Below the pieces are notes generated by a model that was not told the origin of the DNA, searched no databases, and was given only the letters and a program-made list of their open reading frames with translations. From Rhizobium tumorigenes (GTDB taxonomy: Bacteria; Pseudomonadota; Alphaproteobacteria; Rhizobiales; Rhizobiaceae), in NCBI RefSeq assembly GCF_003240565.2, contig NZ_CP117256.1:186001-250000 (forward strand): DNA of 64,000 bases, in the 5' to 3' direction. The first letter of the stretch is position 1; each line of letters begins with the position of its first letter. The position numbers and the translations under genes were made by a program. Shown here piece after piece: positions 36,068-45,601 of the stretch.

Positions 36068-36114
36068 AGAATATATTCCGGAGAGTTCCAAAAAACCGAG
36101 ATCCAGACTCTCGC

Positions 36115-36206
36115 GCCTTGAGAGGATCTGAACCGTCGGCCACTTACTTTTAGAGATGTTTCCTAACAATATCAACAGCCTTGAGCGTAAAGCTGATTTA
36201 TGCAAC
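36115..36206 (-). repeat. Dispersed tRNA-3'-end-like repeat, copy C (long form)
   Basis: It shares the GCCTTGA...TGAACC core with copies A and B, and aligns over its whole 92 bases with copy D at 60060. Shared blocks are GATCTGAACCG, CTAAC, GAGCGTAA and ATTTATG. The other sequence in the 36068-36538 gap shows no gene; a hairpin near 36498 belongs to the next operon. Confidence 0.5.
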
Positions 36207-36497
36207 TATGCACTTTTGACACCCAGGCGTGCCAATTCCGCTTTTGCACCGTCAAACTCTAAAAACGTCTTTGGGCATAACCGAATGCTTGCCTGCGGAC
36301 GCCCGAAATCACTTTGTTGTCAAGCCTCGACGCTGCAACGGCCCATCAAAGACCTCCTTCCGCATATTTGCTGATCCCCGCACCAACGCTGTGAAGGCAA
36401 AGATCCTAGTCGATGGCGACGGTAAGGTTTTAACAGCCGCGCCTGATTTTCGACCTTCGTCAGCAACGACTACCTTCTGAAGAAGTAGCAGCCCCGT

Positions 36498-36533
36498 CGC
36501 CAGCCGGAAAGTTGCTCGATATCCCGGCTGGCG
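36498..36533 (-). terminator. Hairpin downstream of the aldehyde dehydrogenase operon
   Basis: A perfect 10-base stem (CGCCAGCCGG / CCGGCTGGCG) with a 16-base loop starts five bases after the aldehyde dehydrogenase stop. No T tract follows, so it may stabilise the mRNA end as much as terminate. Confidence 0.55.
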
Positions 36534-36538
36534 CCACC

Positions 36539-38053
36539 TCAGATCACAGCGCAGACCGTCTTGGTTTCCAGGTAGTTCTCCAGGCCCGGCGCGCCGTTTT
36601 CGTAGCCCCAACCGGATTCCTTGTGGCCGCCCTTCGGCAGTTCGGGCGAGAAGTACGAATGGCAGTTGATCCAGACGGTGCCTGAACGGATCCGCGCGGA
36701 GAGCCGATGGGCAGAACCGAGGTTCTCCGTCCAGACGCTGGCTGCAAGCCCGTAGGGCGAGTCGTTGGCAAAGGTAATTGCCTCATCGGCGTCATCGAAC
36801 GGTGTGACAGTCACCACGGGACCGAAAATCTCCTCCCGCATCATCCGCATGTCCTGCCGGACCCCCGTCATGACCGTCGGCCGGTAGAAGGTCTGTAACT
36901 CTCCGTCCTGCGCGCCACCTGTAACGATCTCGGCGCCTTCGCTGGCGCCCTCGGTCACATAGCGCGCGACATGATCGGCCTGACGGCGATTGACGAGGGG
37001 CCCGAGGTCGACCTCCGGATCCAGGCCGTGGCCGAGCCGCAGCTTGGCCGCCTCCTGCGCCAGCCCTTCGACCAGTTGCTGATAGATCGAGCCATGGGCA
37101 TAGACGCGCGAGCCGGCGACGCAGACCTGTCCGCCATTGGCAAAGATGCCCCGCGCAATGCCCGGTATGGCCATCGTCATGTCGGCATCCGGCATGACGA
37201 TGGCCGGCGACTTGCCGCCGAGCTCGAGTGTCAGCTTCTTGAGATTGCCCCGGGCGGCTCCGACGATCAGCTTGCCGACTTCGGTCGAACCAGTAAAGGC
37301 GACCTTGTCGACGCCGGGATGGCTGGTCAGTGCCGCACCGGCCGTCTCGCCGAGGCCGGTGACGATGTTGACCACGCCGCGCGGCAGCCCGGCCTCGAGC
37401 ATAAGTTCCCCCAGCCGAAGCGTGGTCAGAGACGTTTCTTCCGCCGGCTTCAGGACGACCGTGCAGCCGGCAGCCAGCGCCGGGGCGAGCTTCATGGCTG
37501 CCATCAGCATCGGCGAGTTCCACGGCGTGATGGCGGCGACGACTCCGATCGGCTCGCGCGTCGTATAGGCGAATATCTTCTTGCCCGGCGGCTGGTAGCC
37601 GATCGAGGTCGGGATCGTCGTGCCGAGGATCTTGGTGGTAAAGCCGGCGTAATAGCGAAACTGCTCGGCCGAGGCGGGGATCTCGCCCAAGCGTCCAGTC
37701 TTGAGAGATTTTCCCTGGTCGAGGGTCTCGAGTTCGGCAAGTTCGTCGACATGGGCATCGATGAGATCAGCGATCCGCCACAGCAATTTGCCCCGCGCCG
37801 ACGGCGTCATGCCGCGCCAGGCATCCCCTTCGAATGCTCGCCGTGCCGACGAGACGGCGGCATCGATATCGGCTGCTCCTGCCGCCGCCAGTTCAGCGAG
37901 AGACTTGCCGGTGGCTGGGTCGAACGTCTTGAACGTGGCGCCGGAGGCGGCCGCGACCCACGCGCCATCGATCAGCAGTTTCTTTTCTGTTTGTGCCAGA
38001 AAGCGTCGTGCGCCTTCGCTGGCGGGCTCGAAGATGCGAATTGGGATGGTCAT
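36539..38053 (-). CDS. NAD(P)-dependent aldehyde dehydrogenase
   Basis: 504 residues. Catalytic Cys in FANGGQVCVAGSR, Glu in LTLELGGKSP, cofactor loop FTGSTEVGKLI, and ITPWNSPMLMA. It is an intact class 3-like ALDH. As the last gene of the minus arm it probably oxidises an aldehyde released by the GMC oxidoreductase or by oxidative N-dealkylation. It overlaps the 2Fe-2S gene by four bases (ATGA). Confidence 0.92.
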   Translation of the reverse strand: MTIPIRIFEPASEGARRFLAQTEKKLLIDGAWVAAASGATFKTFDPATGKSLAELAAAGAADIDAAVSSARRAFEGDAWRGMTPSARGKLLWRIADLIDAHVDELAELETLDQGKSLKTGRLGEIPASAEQFRYYAGFTTKILGTTIPTSIGYQPPGKKIFAYTTREPIGVVAAITPWNSPMLMAAMKLAPALAAGCTVVLKPAEETSLTTLRLGELMLEAGLPRGVVNIVTGLGETAGAALTSHPGVDKVAFTGSTEVGKLIVGAARGNLKKLTLELGGKSPAIVMPDADMTMAIPGIARGIFANGGQVCVAGSRVYAHGSIYQQLVEGLAQEAAKLRLGHGLDPEVDLGPLVNRRQADHVARYVTEGASEGAEIVTGGAQDGELQTFYRPTVMTGVRQDMRMMREEIFGPVVTVTPFDDADEAITFANDSPYGLAASVWTENLGSAHRLSARIRSGTVWINCHSYFSPELPKGGHKESGWGYENGAPGLENYLETKTVCAVI

Positions 38054-38568
38054 GGGTGTGGATCTCCCGGCCCGTGGGCCAATTGAGCAGCTTCAAGCCG
38101 CGCCGATGCGTTGAGCGCACCGCGAATGATCGAATGATAGCCGGTGCAGCGGCAGATATTGCCCTCGAGCGCAGAAAGAATCTCCGCCTCGCCAGCAGCC
38201 GGCAGGTCGATGAACAGTGCCGTCAGGGCCATCAGGAAGCCGGGCGCGCAGTAGCCGCACTGGAAAGCATTTTCTTCGGCCAGCGCTGCCTTCACGACCC
38301 GCGCGATCTCGAAGGCATCGATCCCCTCCGGCGTGACGATGTCTGCATCCGGCAGCTGCCATGCCATGACCAGGCAACCATTGACGGCAAGGCCGTTCAT
38401 AAACACGGTGCAGGCGCCGCATCGGCCGATGCCGCAGGCGATCTTGGTGGCGGTGAGACCGAGTTCGTCGCGCAACAGTTCGGCTAGCCGCATATCCGGC
38501 GGCACTTCGAGGGCGACCGTTTCGCCGTTGAGGCGGAAGTTGACGTGCGTCGTCGCCACGGTGCTCAT
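38050..38568 (-). CDS. 2Fe-2S subunit of a molybdenum hydroxylase
   Basis: 172 residues from ATG 38568. Two [2Fe-2S] motifs: ACGIGRCGACTVFMNG with a later Cys in AVNGC, and QCGYCAPGF with GNICRCTGY. It corresponds to the small subunit of xanthine dehydrogenase/CoxS-type enzymes and passes electrons from the Mo site to FAD. The ATG overlaps the stop of the large subunit by four bases. A longer frame upstream is antisense-like and was not used. Confidence 0.92.
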   Translation of the reverse strand: MSTVATTHVNFRLNGETVALEVPPDMRLAELLRDELGLTATKIACGIGRCGACTVFMNGLAVNGCLVMAWQLPDADIVTPEGIDAFEIARVVKAALAEENAFQCGYCAPGFLMALTALFIDLPAAGEAEILSALEGNICRCTGYHSIIRGALNASARLEAAQLAHGPGDPHP

Positions 38569-41500
38569 GCCCGCCCCGCCATCGCATCGAGGATTGCCTC
38601 CGGGGAAAGCGGCAGGCTGAGCGGCCGGTGGCCGATGGCATCGGCAACGGCATTGGCAATCGCCGGCGCGATGGCGCCGATGCCGAGTTCGCCGGCCCCG
38701 CGCGGCCCAAGCTCGTCGCCCGCGTCCAGATCTTCCAGTGCATAGACCGACATTACCGAAGCACTGTCCCTGATGCCGGGCATCATATAGCTGTCGAAAT
38801 TGCCGTTCACGTTGGTGGCGTCGTGCATCATGGCGTCTTCCGTCAGCGTAAACCCGAGCCCCTGGATGGCGCCACCCTCCATCTGACCGAGATAGGCGGC
38901 GACGTCGATGACCGGGCCTGCCGCCGTGTGCTGCCTGATCTCCATGACACGCACGCTGCCGGTCACGCGGTTGACGGCAACCCGCACCAGACATGCCCCG
39001 AAGGCGAAGATGTAGCGGGCGTTGCCTGCCTCGTAGTCCGTCTTCGGAAAGTCGAAGGCGACCGTGGCGCTGGGCAGCGCGTCCGGCCCCAGCGAGCGGG
39101 CCAGCTCACGGTAGGTGAGGAGAAGGTCCCCGCTGTTGCTGCCGGCGTCGGCAAAGCCACAGGGTGCAAGCCGCAGGCTCATTGCCGGAAGTCCGATTTT
39201 CAGTCCGGCGGCCTCGAGCAGCTGTGGCGCCAGCAGCGCGCCGGCGGACTTGGCCACCTGCCAGACGACATAGCCGCCGCGCGATGCCGTGGTCGAGCCG
39301 GAATCGGGCGCAAGGTGGGTATCTCCCGTCACTGGCAGGACATCGTCGCGCCCGCAGCCAAGCCGGTCGGCAACGGCTGCCTTGATCGATGTCGGCAGGC
39401 CCTGCCCCATTTCATCGAGGCCATAGGCCGCTTCGATGAAGCCGTCTTTGGAGAGGGCAAGCCTGCCGCCGGCCGGGTCGGGAACCAGCGAGCCGAGACC
39501 ATTGCCCTGATAGTTCAACGCCATGCCGACCCCAACGATCTCCTCGGGCCCTACCCCGCCCGCCTCCTGCCACAGAGGACTTGCGGCAGCGGCATCCAGC
39601 ATCTCGGACAGCCGCTCTGAGGTAGACACAATCTGGCCGAGATAGCCGGGCGCGCCGGGCTGGCGCAGATTGCGGCGACGGATGTCGACCGGCGTCAGGC
39701 CGCAGAGGTCTGCCAGCAGATCCATCTGACACTCGATCGCATAGGTCATCTGGTTGGCGCCAAAGCCTCGGAATGCCCCGCAGACACCATTGTTCGTATA
39801 GGCAAGGCGACCGCGGGTCTCAACGTTATCTATGATGTAGGGTCCTGCCACATGTTCGAGCGCGGTCTCAAGAACGCCGGGACCGAGCGATGCATAGGCA
39901 CCGGCGTCGGAGAGGACATCGACCTCCTGGGCGAGCAGCCGGCCATCGGCATCACAGGCGGTGCGCATTCGGATCGTCATTGGATTGCGCTTGACGCCGG
40001 CAACGACCGATTCTGCGCGCGATAGGTGGATGCCAACCGGCTTCCCGGTTTTCTCGGCAAGAAGCGCCAGTGCCGGCTGCACCGTCAGTTCGTCCTTGCC
40101 ACCGAACGCGCCGCCCGTCGGGCTGGTGACGACGCGGATCGTCTCCTCCGGCCGCCCAAGAATTCGCGCAAGTTGCTGGCGGTCGCGAGCACCGTGCTGG
40201 CCGCCGGCGAAGATCGACAGAACGCCACCCGCCTCCACCTCCGCATAGCCGCCTTCTGTTTCCATGAAGCCATGCATCTGCCGGGGCGTCGTATAGACGC
40301 GCTCGACGATGTGGGCGGCAGTGGCAAAGCCTTGCACCACGTTGCCGCGTGAAAAATGCAAGCTTCGCTGGAGATTGCCGCCCTCGTGCACGGCGGCCGC
40401 ATCATCGGCTAGAGCCTGCAGCGGATCGGTGACGAGTGGAAGTGCGGCATATTCGACCTTGATGAGATCGAGCGCTGCCTGTGCCGTCCTTTCGTCGACG
40501 GCGGCGACAGCCGCGACCGCATCGCCCTTGTACCTCACCTTGTCGAAGCATAGTGCTGGTTGATCCTGTACGACGATACCGAAGGCGTTGACACCATTGA
40601 TGTCGCGATGGGTGACGACGGCAGCAACCCCCGGCAGAGCCTCTGCATCGCGCGTGTCGATCGAGACGATCCGGGCGTGGCCGACGCCAGCGCGCAAGAT
40701 CCGCCCGACCAGCATGCCGGACATTCTTCGGTCGGTAAGGTAGGCCAGCTGGCCAGCGATCTTGGCCTCCACGTCCGGGCGCGTGTGCCAGCGCTGCGGC
40801 TGGTCCCTCCGGCTCAGTCGAATTTCTGCTACGAGCGGCGGCGCTTCCAGCCGGCACCTGCGGGATCGTGCGGGCAATTCGGGCAGCCCGGCCAGGCCAT
40901 GGACCAAGGCATTGGCAGCGACGTGGCGGCGGTAGCGGCCAGATCGAAACATATCATCGGGAGCAGATATTTCGTCTATCAACCGGGCGTGCAGCGCGTC
41001 CCAGTCGACATCGGCCCAGGCGAGACCCCCGAGGCTCGCCTCTGTTGCAACCAGGCGTGTCGGCGCCACGATGCCACCGCCGACAGCAAGCCGCACGGTT
41101 TCGATCCTGCCATCCGTTAGTCCGATAAGGCCGGAAATGCCAATGACACTCGGAGTGAAGGCGGCGCGCAATCCGATTTTTCGCGTGGTCCAGCGAAAGA
41201 CAGGGAACGTCTCGGGAAGGATGACGGCCTTGATTACTTCATCCGGAGTGGCGGGCTGCGATAGCCAATGGCGGAGGCTTTCGCGCCCGGTGCCGCCTGT
41301 GCGGGCGATTTCCAGGCAAGCATCGAGCGCCAGCATGGGCGGCAGCAGGCAGCCATTGCGGCCGGCGATATTGCCGCCGATTGTGCCTATATTGCGCACT
41401 GCGGGGCCCGCCACCGATGCTGCCGATACCGCGAGCATCGCCAATCGCTCGGCAACCAGCGGATCCCTCAAGAGTGCCGACAGCGGCGTAAGGGCTCCGA

Positions 41501-41711
41501 TGCGGATGATCTTGTCGTCGAGCGAGATACCGGTCATCTCGCCTATGCGCCCGAGATCGATCAGTCTTGCCGGTTTCGCCGCACTTTTTGCCCACTCGAG
41601 TTGCAGGGCCGTCCCGCCGGCGACGAGACGCGCATCCTCGAAATCCCGCATCATGCCGAGGGCATTCCCGACGGACGCCGGATGGAGCACGGTGAAGTCG
41701 GCGCGGGTCAT
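38565..41711 (-). CDS. Molybdenum hydroxylase, fused FAD and Mo-cofactor subunits
   Basis: 1048 residues. Residues 1-285 are a CoxM/XdhB-like FAD domain (AGGTALQLEWAKSA, and IGTIGGNIAGRNGCLLPPMLALDA). Residues from about 300 form the CoxL/XdhC-like Mo domain (VRYKGDAVAAVAAVDE, TGGAFGGKDE, GAFRGFGANQ), ending with the active-site Glu region GAGELGIGAIAPAIANA. With the separate 2Fe-2S subunit this makes a two-polypeptide enzyme. Usual layouts are separate subunits or FeS-FAD fusion, so FAD-Mo fusion is unusual. It probably hydroxylates an N-heterocycle, given guanine deaminase and a BMP importer nearby. It lies two bases after the Rieske-less oxygenase gene. Confidence 0.9.
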   Translation of the reverse strand: MTRADFTVLHPASVGNALGMMRDFEDARLVAGGTALQLEWAKSAAKPARLIDLGRIGEMTGISLDDKIIRIGALTPLSALLRDPLVAERLAMLAVSAASVAGPAVRNIGTIGGNIAGRNGCLLPPMLALDACLEIARTGGTGRESLRHWLSQPATPDEVIKAVILPETFPVFRWTTRKIGLRAAFTPSVIGISGLIGLTDGRIETVRLAVGGGIVAPTRLVATEASLGGLAWADVDWDALHARLIDEISAPDDMFRSGRYRRHVAANALVHGLAGLPELPARSRRCRLEAPPLVAEIRLSRRDQPQRWHTRPDVEAKIAGQLAYLTDRRMSGMLVGRILRAGVGHARIVSIDTRDAEALPGVAAVVTHRDINGVNAFGIVVQDQPALCFDKVRYKGDAVAAVAAVDERTAQAALDLIKVEYAALPLVTDPLQALADDAAAVHEGGNLQRSLHFSRGNVVQGFATAAHIVERVYTTPRQMHGFMETEGGYAEVEAGGVLSIFAGGQHGARDRQQLARILGRPEETIRVVTSPTGGAFGGKDELTVQPALALLAEKTGKPVGIHLSRAESVVAGVKRNPMTIRMRTACDADGRLLAQEVDVLSDAGAYASLGPGVLETALEHVAGPYIIDNVETRGRLAYTNNGVCGAFRGFGANQMTYAIECQMDLLADLCGLTPVDIRRRNLRQPGAPGYLGQIVSTSERLSEMLDAAAASPLWQEAGGVGPEEIVGVGMALNYQGNGLGSLVPDPAGGRLALSKDGFIEAAYGLDEMGQGLPTSIKAAVADRLGCGRDDVLPVTGDTHLAPDSGSTTASRGGYVVWQVAKSAGALLAPQLLEAAGLKIGLPAMSLRLAPCGFADAGSNSGDLLLTYRELARSLGPDALPSATVAFDFPKTDYEAGNARYIFAFGACLVRVAVNRVTGSVRVMEIRQHTAAGPVIDVAAYLGQMEGGAIQGLGFTLTEDAMMHDATNVNGNFDSYMMPGIRDSASVMSVYALEDLDAGDELGPRGAGELGIGAIAPAIANAVADAIGHRPLSLPLSPEAILDAMAGRA

Positions 41712-41713
41712 CG

Positions 41714-42583
41714 TCAGCCAGCCCCCATCGTTGTGCCGAAACGGATACCCTTTTCCTTCAGCCAGCGGCGGTAGGCGACGGAGGAGCTGTCTGCGCGGGT
41801 CGGGATTTCCTGGCGCGGTTCCAGTGGCAACAGAAGCGGCCGCTGGTTCTCGACGACGATGCGATCCTGCAGGAAAATGATCTGCTCGAAGTGTAGCAGC
41901 GAGGTATGCGTCGAGGCGTTGTCGACCAGATACATGACGGGCTGGGCGCGACAGAGCCCCTCTTCCATCGGCTGGATGAACAGCGCAATGGCGTCGAGCC
42001 GATCCGGCGCTGTGGGGCAGACGCGGTAGAGCATGACGCAGAAAGGCGTGGGCACGCGGTAGGTCAGTTGCACGAAGGTGCCTTCGCTCTCGGTGGCAGC
42101 AATGCGCGGCTGGAAGAAGGTGCAGTTGGTCGCCCAGACCTCGTCGACATCGCGGCGGACCTCACTCAGATAGCCCGGCACTTCGGTGTGCGGTTCCGAA
42201 CCGAGGATGTCTGTGTGGACGAACGGGAAATGTGCCATGTCGAGGAAATTTTCGACGACGCGAAGGCCTGATGCCCGCATCCTCACCCAGCCGCAGGGTA
42301 CAAACCGGCGATCGGTCTCCGAGGCTTCCGAGATGTCGAAGATGTCCCTGTTCGGATGGCCGAGCGTCGTCCAGACGCAACCGTATTTCTCCTGCGCAGG
42401 CAAGGGGGCGTCAGACGCCACGCCGGAATGCACTTCGCAAATGACGATCCGCCCGCCTTGCTGGCGCACGATCTCGATGTCCTGCCCGAGCAACCGCGTC
42501 CGCACGGGCACTCCGGTGACGTCCGCTGCGGTTTCGACAGCGTACCACTCGTCCAGTGCAGCCCTGTCGGATGTCTTTGCCAT
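41714..42583 (-). CDS. Rieske-less oxygenase catalytic subunit (NdmC-like), paralogue 1
   Basis: 289 residues. The mononuclear-iron domain is complete: ENFLDMAHFPFVH gives N112, D115, H118 and H123, and FLQDRIVVENQRP gives the probable third ligand Asp. Between residues 44 and 66, where C-x-H...C-x2-H of the Rieske cluster would stand, there are only about 20 residues with no such motif. It therefore needs an external Rieske donor, most likely the protein at 48399. NdmC (7-methylxanthine N7-demethylase subunit) is the known precedent. It is 50-60% alike by eye to the protein at 54571. It sits between the deaminase and Mo-hydroxylase genes. Confidence 0.85.
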   Translation of the reverse strand: MAKTSDRAALDEWYAVETAADVTGVPVRTRLLGQDIEIVRQQGGRIVICEVHSGVASDAPLPAQEKYGCVWTTLGHPNRDIFDISEASETDRRFVPCGWVRMRASGLRVVENFLDMAHFPFVHTDILGSEPHTEVPGYLSEVRRDVDEVWATNCTFFQPRIAATESEGTFVQLTYRVPTPFCVMLYRVCPTAPDRLDAIALFIQPMEEGLCRAQPVMYLVDNASTHTSLLHFEQIIFLQDRIVVENQRPLLLPLEPRQEIPTRADSSSVAYRRWLKEKGIRFGTTMGAG

Positions 42584-42591
42584 GGAGGCTC

Positions 42592-43974
42592 CTATTCAGC
42601 CTTCGTCCACTGCGCCGTGCCGCCGGCGTTCTCTGCCAGCCATGCCGCACGGCGAGCAAAATGCGGCGGTGCGATGCGGTGGATCTCGGCGATGATTGCC
42701 TTCATGTCGCCGGTCTTAAGCATGCCGTCCTCGACTAGGATCTTGCCGTCGACCATCGTCATGCTGACATCGCCGCCGCGAACGGCGTGGACGAGGTTGT
42801 GCTGAAGGTTGAAATAGGGGTCTTCACCGAAAACCGGCGTCATGCGCGGCGTATCGGTGCGCACGGCGATCAGATCCGCCCGCTTGCCCGCTTCCAGCGA
42901 GCCGATCTCGTGATCGAGCCCGATGGCGCGTGCACCTGATATCGTCGCCATGCGCAGGACGTCCCAGCTATCCATCGCGGCCGCATCGAGATCCTTCAGC
43001 TTGCCGAGCAGGGAGGCGACCTTCATTTCCTCGAACATGTCGAAGTTGTTGTTTTCCTTCTCGCCATCCGTGCCGATCCCCACCGGTACGCCGGCTGCCA
43101 GCATATCGCCAACGAGGGCGATGCCGCTTGCAAGCTTCATGTTGCTGACCGGGTTATGGGCGATGGAGACCTTGTACCTCGAGATGAGCTCGATCTCTGC
43201 CGAATCGAGCCAGACCCCGTGGGCGATCATGGTGCGCGGTGCCTCGAAGAAGCCGAGCTCTTCGAGCGCAAACATCGGCCGCTTGCCATAGCGCTTGCCG
43301 AACTCTGCCAGCTCGATCTCCGCTTCGCTGCAATGGGTGTGAAAGCCGGTGTCATATTTTTTGGCAAGGGCGATGGCGCGTTGCTGGCCTGCCTCGTCGG
43401 CATAGAAGAGGTGTTCGAGCCCGACCCATACGTTGATGCGCCCATCCGCCTTGCGATGCCAGGTCTCGATCATCGCCTCGTTCATGTCGAGCGTGTCGAA
43501 ATAGTTATATTCCGGGTGCTCGCCGACATAGGGCACGGCCACGAGCCGGTTGCCGATGGCGGCTGCAGCCTTTGCGCTGCCGTCCATGTATCGCCACATG
43601 TCGACCACGGTCGTCGTGCCGCCGAGAACAGATTCCGCGTAACAGAGCCAAGACGCCGCCTCCGCCTCGTGCGGCTGCAGCATGCGGTGCATCGGGTTGA
43701 TATGCAGGGTCAGCCAGTCCCAGACGGGCAGGTGCTCCGCCGTGCCGCGCAGGAAACCGGAATGGGCGTGGGCATTGATGAGCCCGGGCATCAGGACGGA
43801 ATTCTCGATCTTTCTGACGGACACCTCCGGATGTTCGGCCACGAGTTCGGCAAGCGGCGCCACCGCCTCAATGCGTCCGCCGTCGATCAGTACGGCACCA
43901 CCCGTCACGACGCGATTTGCCGGATCCATGGTCAGGAGATGGTCGCCGGCGATGATCTGTCTTGCACTTGCCAT
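42592..43974 (-). CDS. TrzA/AtzA-type amidohydrolase (aminoheterocycle deaminase)
   Basis: 460 residues from ATG 43974. Metal motifs NAHAH, HTHCSEAE, IAHNPVSNMKLASG and GIGTDGE are those of the SAH/8-oxoguanine/melamine deaminase group of metal hydrolases. The likely reaction is hydrolytic deamination or dechlorination of an N-heterocycle, and it is distinct from the guanine deaminase at 55433. It lies eight bases upstream of the Rieske-less oxygenase gene. Confidence 0.87.
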   Translation of the reverse strand: MASARQIIAGDHLLTMDPANRVVTGGAVLIDGGRIEAVAPLAELVAEHPEVSVRKIENSVLMPGLINAHAHSGFLRGTAEHLPVWDWLTLHINPMHRMLQPHEAEAASWLCYAESVLGGTTTVVDMWRYMDGSAKAAAAIGNRLVAVPYVGEHPEYNYFDTLDMNEAMIETWHRKADGRINVWVGLEHLFYADEAGQQRAIALAKKYDTGFHTHCSEAEIELAEFGKRYGKRPMFALEELGFFEAPRTMIAHGVWLDSAEIELISRYKVSIAHNPVSNMKLASGIALVGDMLAAGVPVGIGTDGEKENNNFDMFEEMKVASLLGKLKDLDAAAMDSWDVLRMATISGARAIGLDHEIGSLEAGKRADLIAVRTDTPRMTPVFGEDPYFNLQHNLVHAVRGGDVSMTMVDGKILVEDGMLKTGDMKAIIAEIHRIAPPHFARRAAWLAENAGGTAQWTKAE

Positions 43975-44015
43975 GATGGGTTCCAATTTCGTTTATCCGG
44001 TCCTGCACCGAGGGC

Positions 44016-45584
44016 TCAGGTCCCGGTCGCAGTGAGCAGGAAGTCGGCCGCCCGCTCGCCGATCATCGTAACCGGCGCGTGGGTATTGCATGTCGGGATA
44101 ATGGGGATGACCGAAGCGTCGGCAATCGTCAGCCCGGCGACGCCCATCACCCTCAGCCTGCTGTCGACCACAGCCATCTCCCCGCTGCCCATCGCGCAGG
44201 TTCCGCAGACATGGAAAAAGGTCGAGCAGGCGTTGCGGATGTAAGCGATGATGTCCTTTCGGCCGAGCATCGCCGGCGGGGCTGCGTATCCGCCGAACCA
44301 GTCCGCATAGGCGGGCGTTGCCGCGAGCGCCATTATCGTTTCCACCGAAGTGACGAGGGCGTCGAGATCACTCGGTTCAGCGAGGTAATTGGGCTGGATT
44401 TCCAGCCCGCCGCCCGGCTCCGGGCTCAGCAGCCTCAAATAGCCGACGCTCTTCGAGCGCATCAGCCCGCAGCCGATCGAAAAGACGTCACTGGGAAGAT
44501 CATAAAGTTGACGAATGCGCGGTTCGGCGCTGTTGCCCTGGACGGGAAAGGCGTGCAGGTCGGCTTGCGGCAGATGAGCGCTCGACTTCCAGTTCATCAT
44601 CGTGCCGCCGCCATTGCCGATCGTCGGCCCAAGCGGCTGCCTGGCGCGAAAGACGCAGGCCTGCACCAGCGGATGATCCTGGAGGTTGCGGCCGACGCCT
44701 GCAAGTGCGGCACGGACGTCTATCCCGAGCCGCTTCAACTCGGCGGGATCGCCGATGCCGGACATCATGAGCAGACGCGGCGTGTCGATCGCTCCAAGGG
44801 CGAGAACGACGCCGGTCGTTGCTTCAGTCTCGTGCGGACGGCCGTCGACCAGATGGGTAACGGAAACGCACCGGCCGTTTGCGATCCCGAGGCGGATCGC
44901 GAGCGAATTTGTCACCACTGTCAGCCGCTCGTTGTCGAGCACCGGCTCGAGATAGCCTTTCGCCGAACTCCAACGCTTGCCGCCGGATATGTTGAAATTG
45001 GAAACGGCAGCACCCTCGTTGTCGGGGCCGTTGGGATCGTCGATGACGGGAATGCCGAGCGCCCGGGCGCCGTCGAGCATCGCCGCGGCTGTCGGGTGCA
45101 GTGTCGCACATCGCTCGATGCGCAACGGGCCGCTTGCACCGCGCAGGTCCGATGCACCGTCCTCCCAGTCTTCCGAACGCTTGAAGAACGGGAGCATGTC
45201 CTTGAAAGACCACCCCTTTGCGCCGGCAGCTTCCCAGGCATCGTAGTCCATCGGATGGCCGCGATACCACATCATCGCATTGACGCTGCTGGAGCCGCCG
45301 AGCACCTTGCCGCGCGGAATACCGATGACGCGATTGTTGACCGCAGGCGTCGGCGCGTAGTCGTAGCCCCAGTCGTAGCGGCTGCGGCCGAGCGGCACCC
45401 AGGACGCCGGGTCTTCAATTTCGGGAATGCCGAAGCCCGAGCTTCCGGCTTCGATCAAGAGCACGCTCGCGTCGCTGCCGTCGATCAGACGCCGTGCCAC
45501 CGCGCAGCCGCCCGACCCCGATCCGACGACGATATAGTCGTAGGCTCTGGAAAGCGGCTTCTGGGGAATGGCGATGGCGGACAT
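44016..45584 (-). CDS. GMC family FAD-dependent alcohol oxidoreductase
   Basis: 522 residues from ATG 45584, with AGGAAA upstream. FAD motif YIVVGSGSGGCAVARRL, GMC signature GKVLGGSSSVNAMMWYRG and C-terminal HVCGTCAMG with N-T-H-A-P are present. It resembles choline-dehydrogenase-like enzymes and oxidises an alcohol to an aldehyde, probably upstream of the ALDH at 36539. A long open frame beyond 45584 is antisense-like and was rejected. Confidence 0.9.
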   Translation of the reverse strand: MSAIAIPQKPLSRAYDYIVVGSGSGGCAVARRLIDGSDASVLLIEAGSSGFGIPEIEDPASWVPLGRSRYDWGYDYAPTPAVNNRVIGIPRGKVLGGSSSVNAMMWYRGHPMDYDAWEAAGAKGWSFKDMLPFFKRSEDWEDGASDLRGASGPLRIERCATLHPTAAAMLDGARALGIPVIDDPNGPDNEGAAVSNFNISGGKRWSSAKGYLEPVLDNERLTVVTNSLAIRLGIANGRCVSVTHLVDGRPHETEATTGVVLALGAIDTPRLLMMSGIGDPAELKRLGIDVRAALAGVGRNLQDHPLVQACVFRARQPLGPTIGNGGGTMMNWKSSAHLPQADLHAFPVQGNSAEPRIRQLYDLPSDVFSIGCGLMRSKSVGYLRLLSPEPGGGLEIQPNYLAEPSDLDALVTSVETIMALAATPAYADWFGGYAAPPAMLGRKDIIAYIRNACSTFFHVCGTCAMGSGEMAVVDSRLRVMGVAGLTIADASVIPIIPTCNTHAPVTMIGERAADFLLTATGT

Positions 45585-45601
45585 CGAACGATATTTCCTG
45601 T

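Noticed and set aside
38050..38994. Longer N-terminal extension of the 2Fe-2S protein
   Set aside because: The extra residues are Arg/Gly-rich and antisense-like to the Mo subunit; M-S-T-V at 38568 with a 4-base overlap is the natural start.
43156..44244. Long plus-strand frames opposite the amidohydrolase and GMC genes
   Set aside because: No recognisable domain; both minus-strand genes are intact family members.
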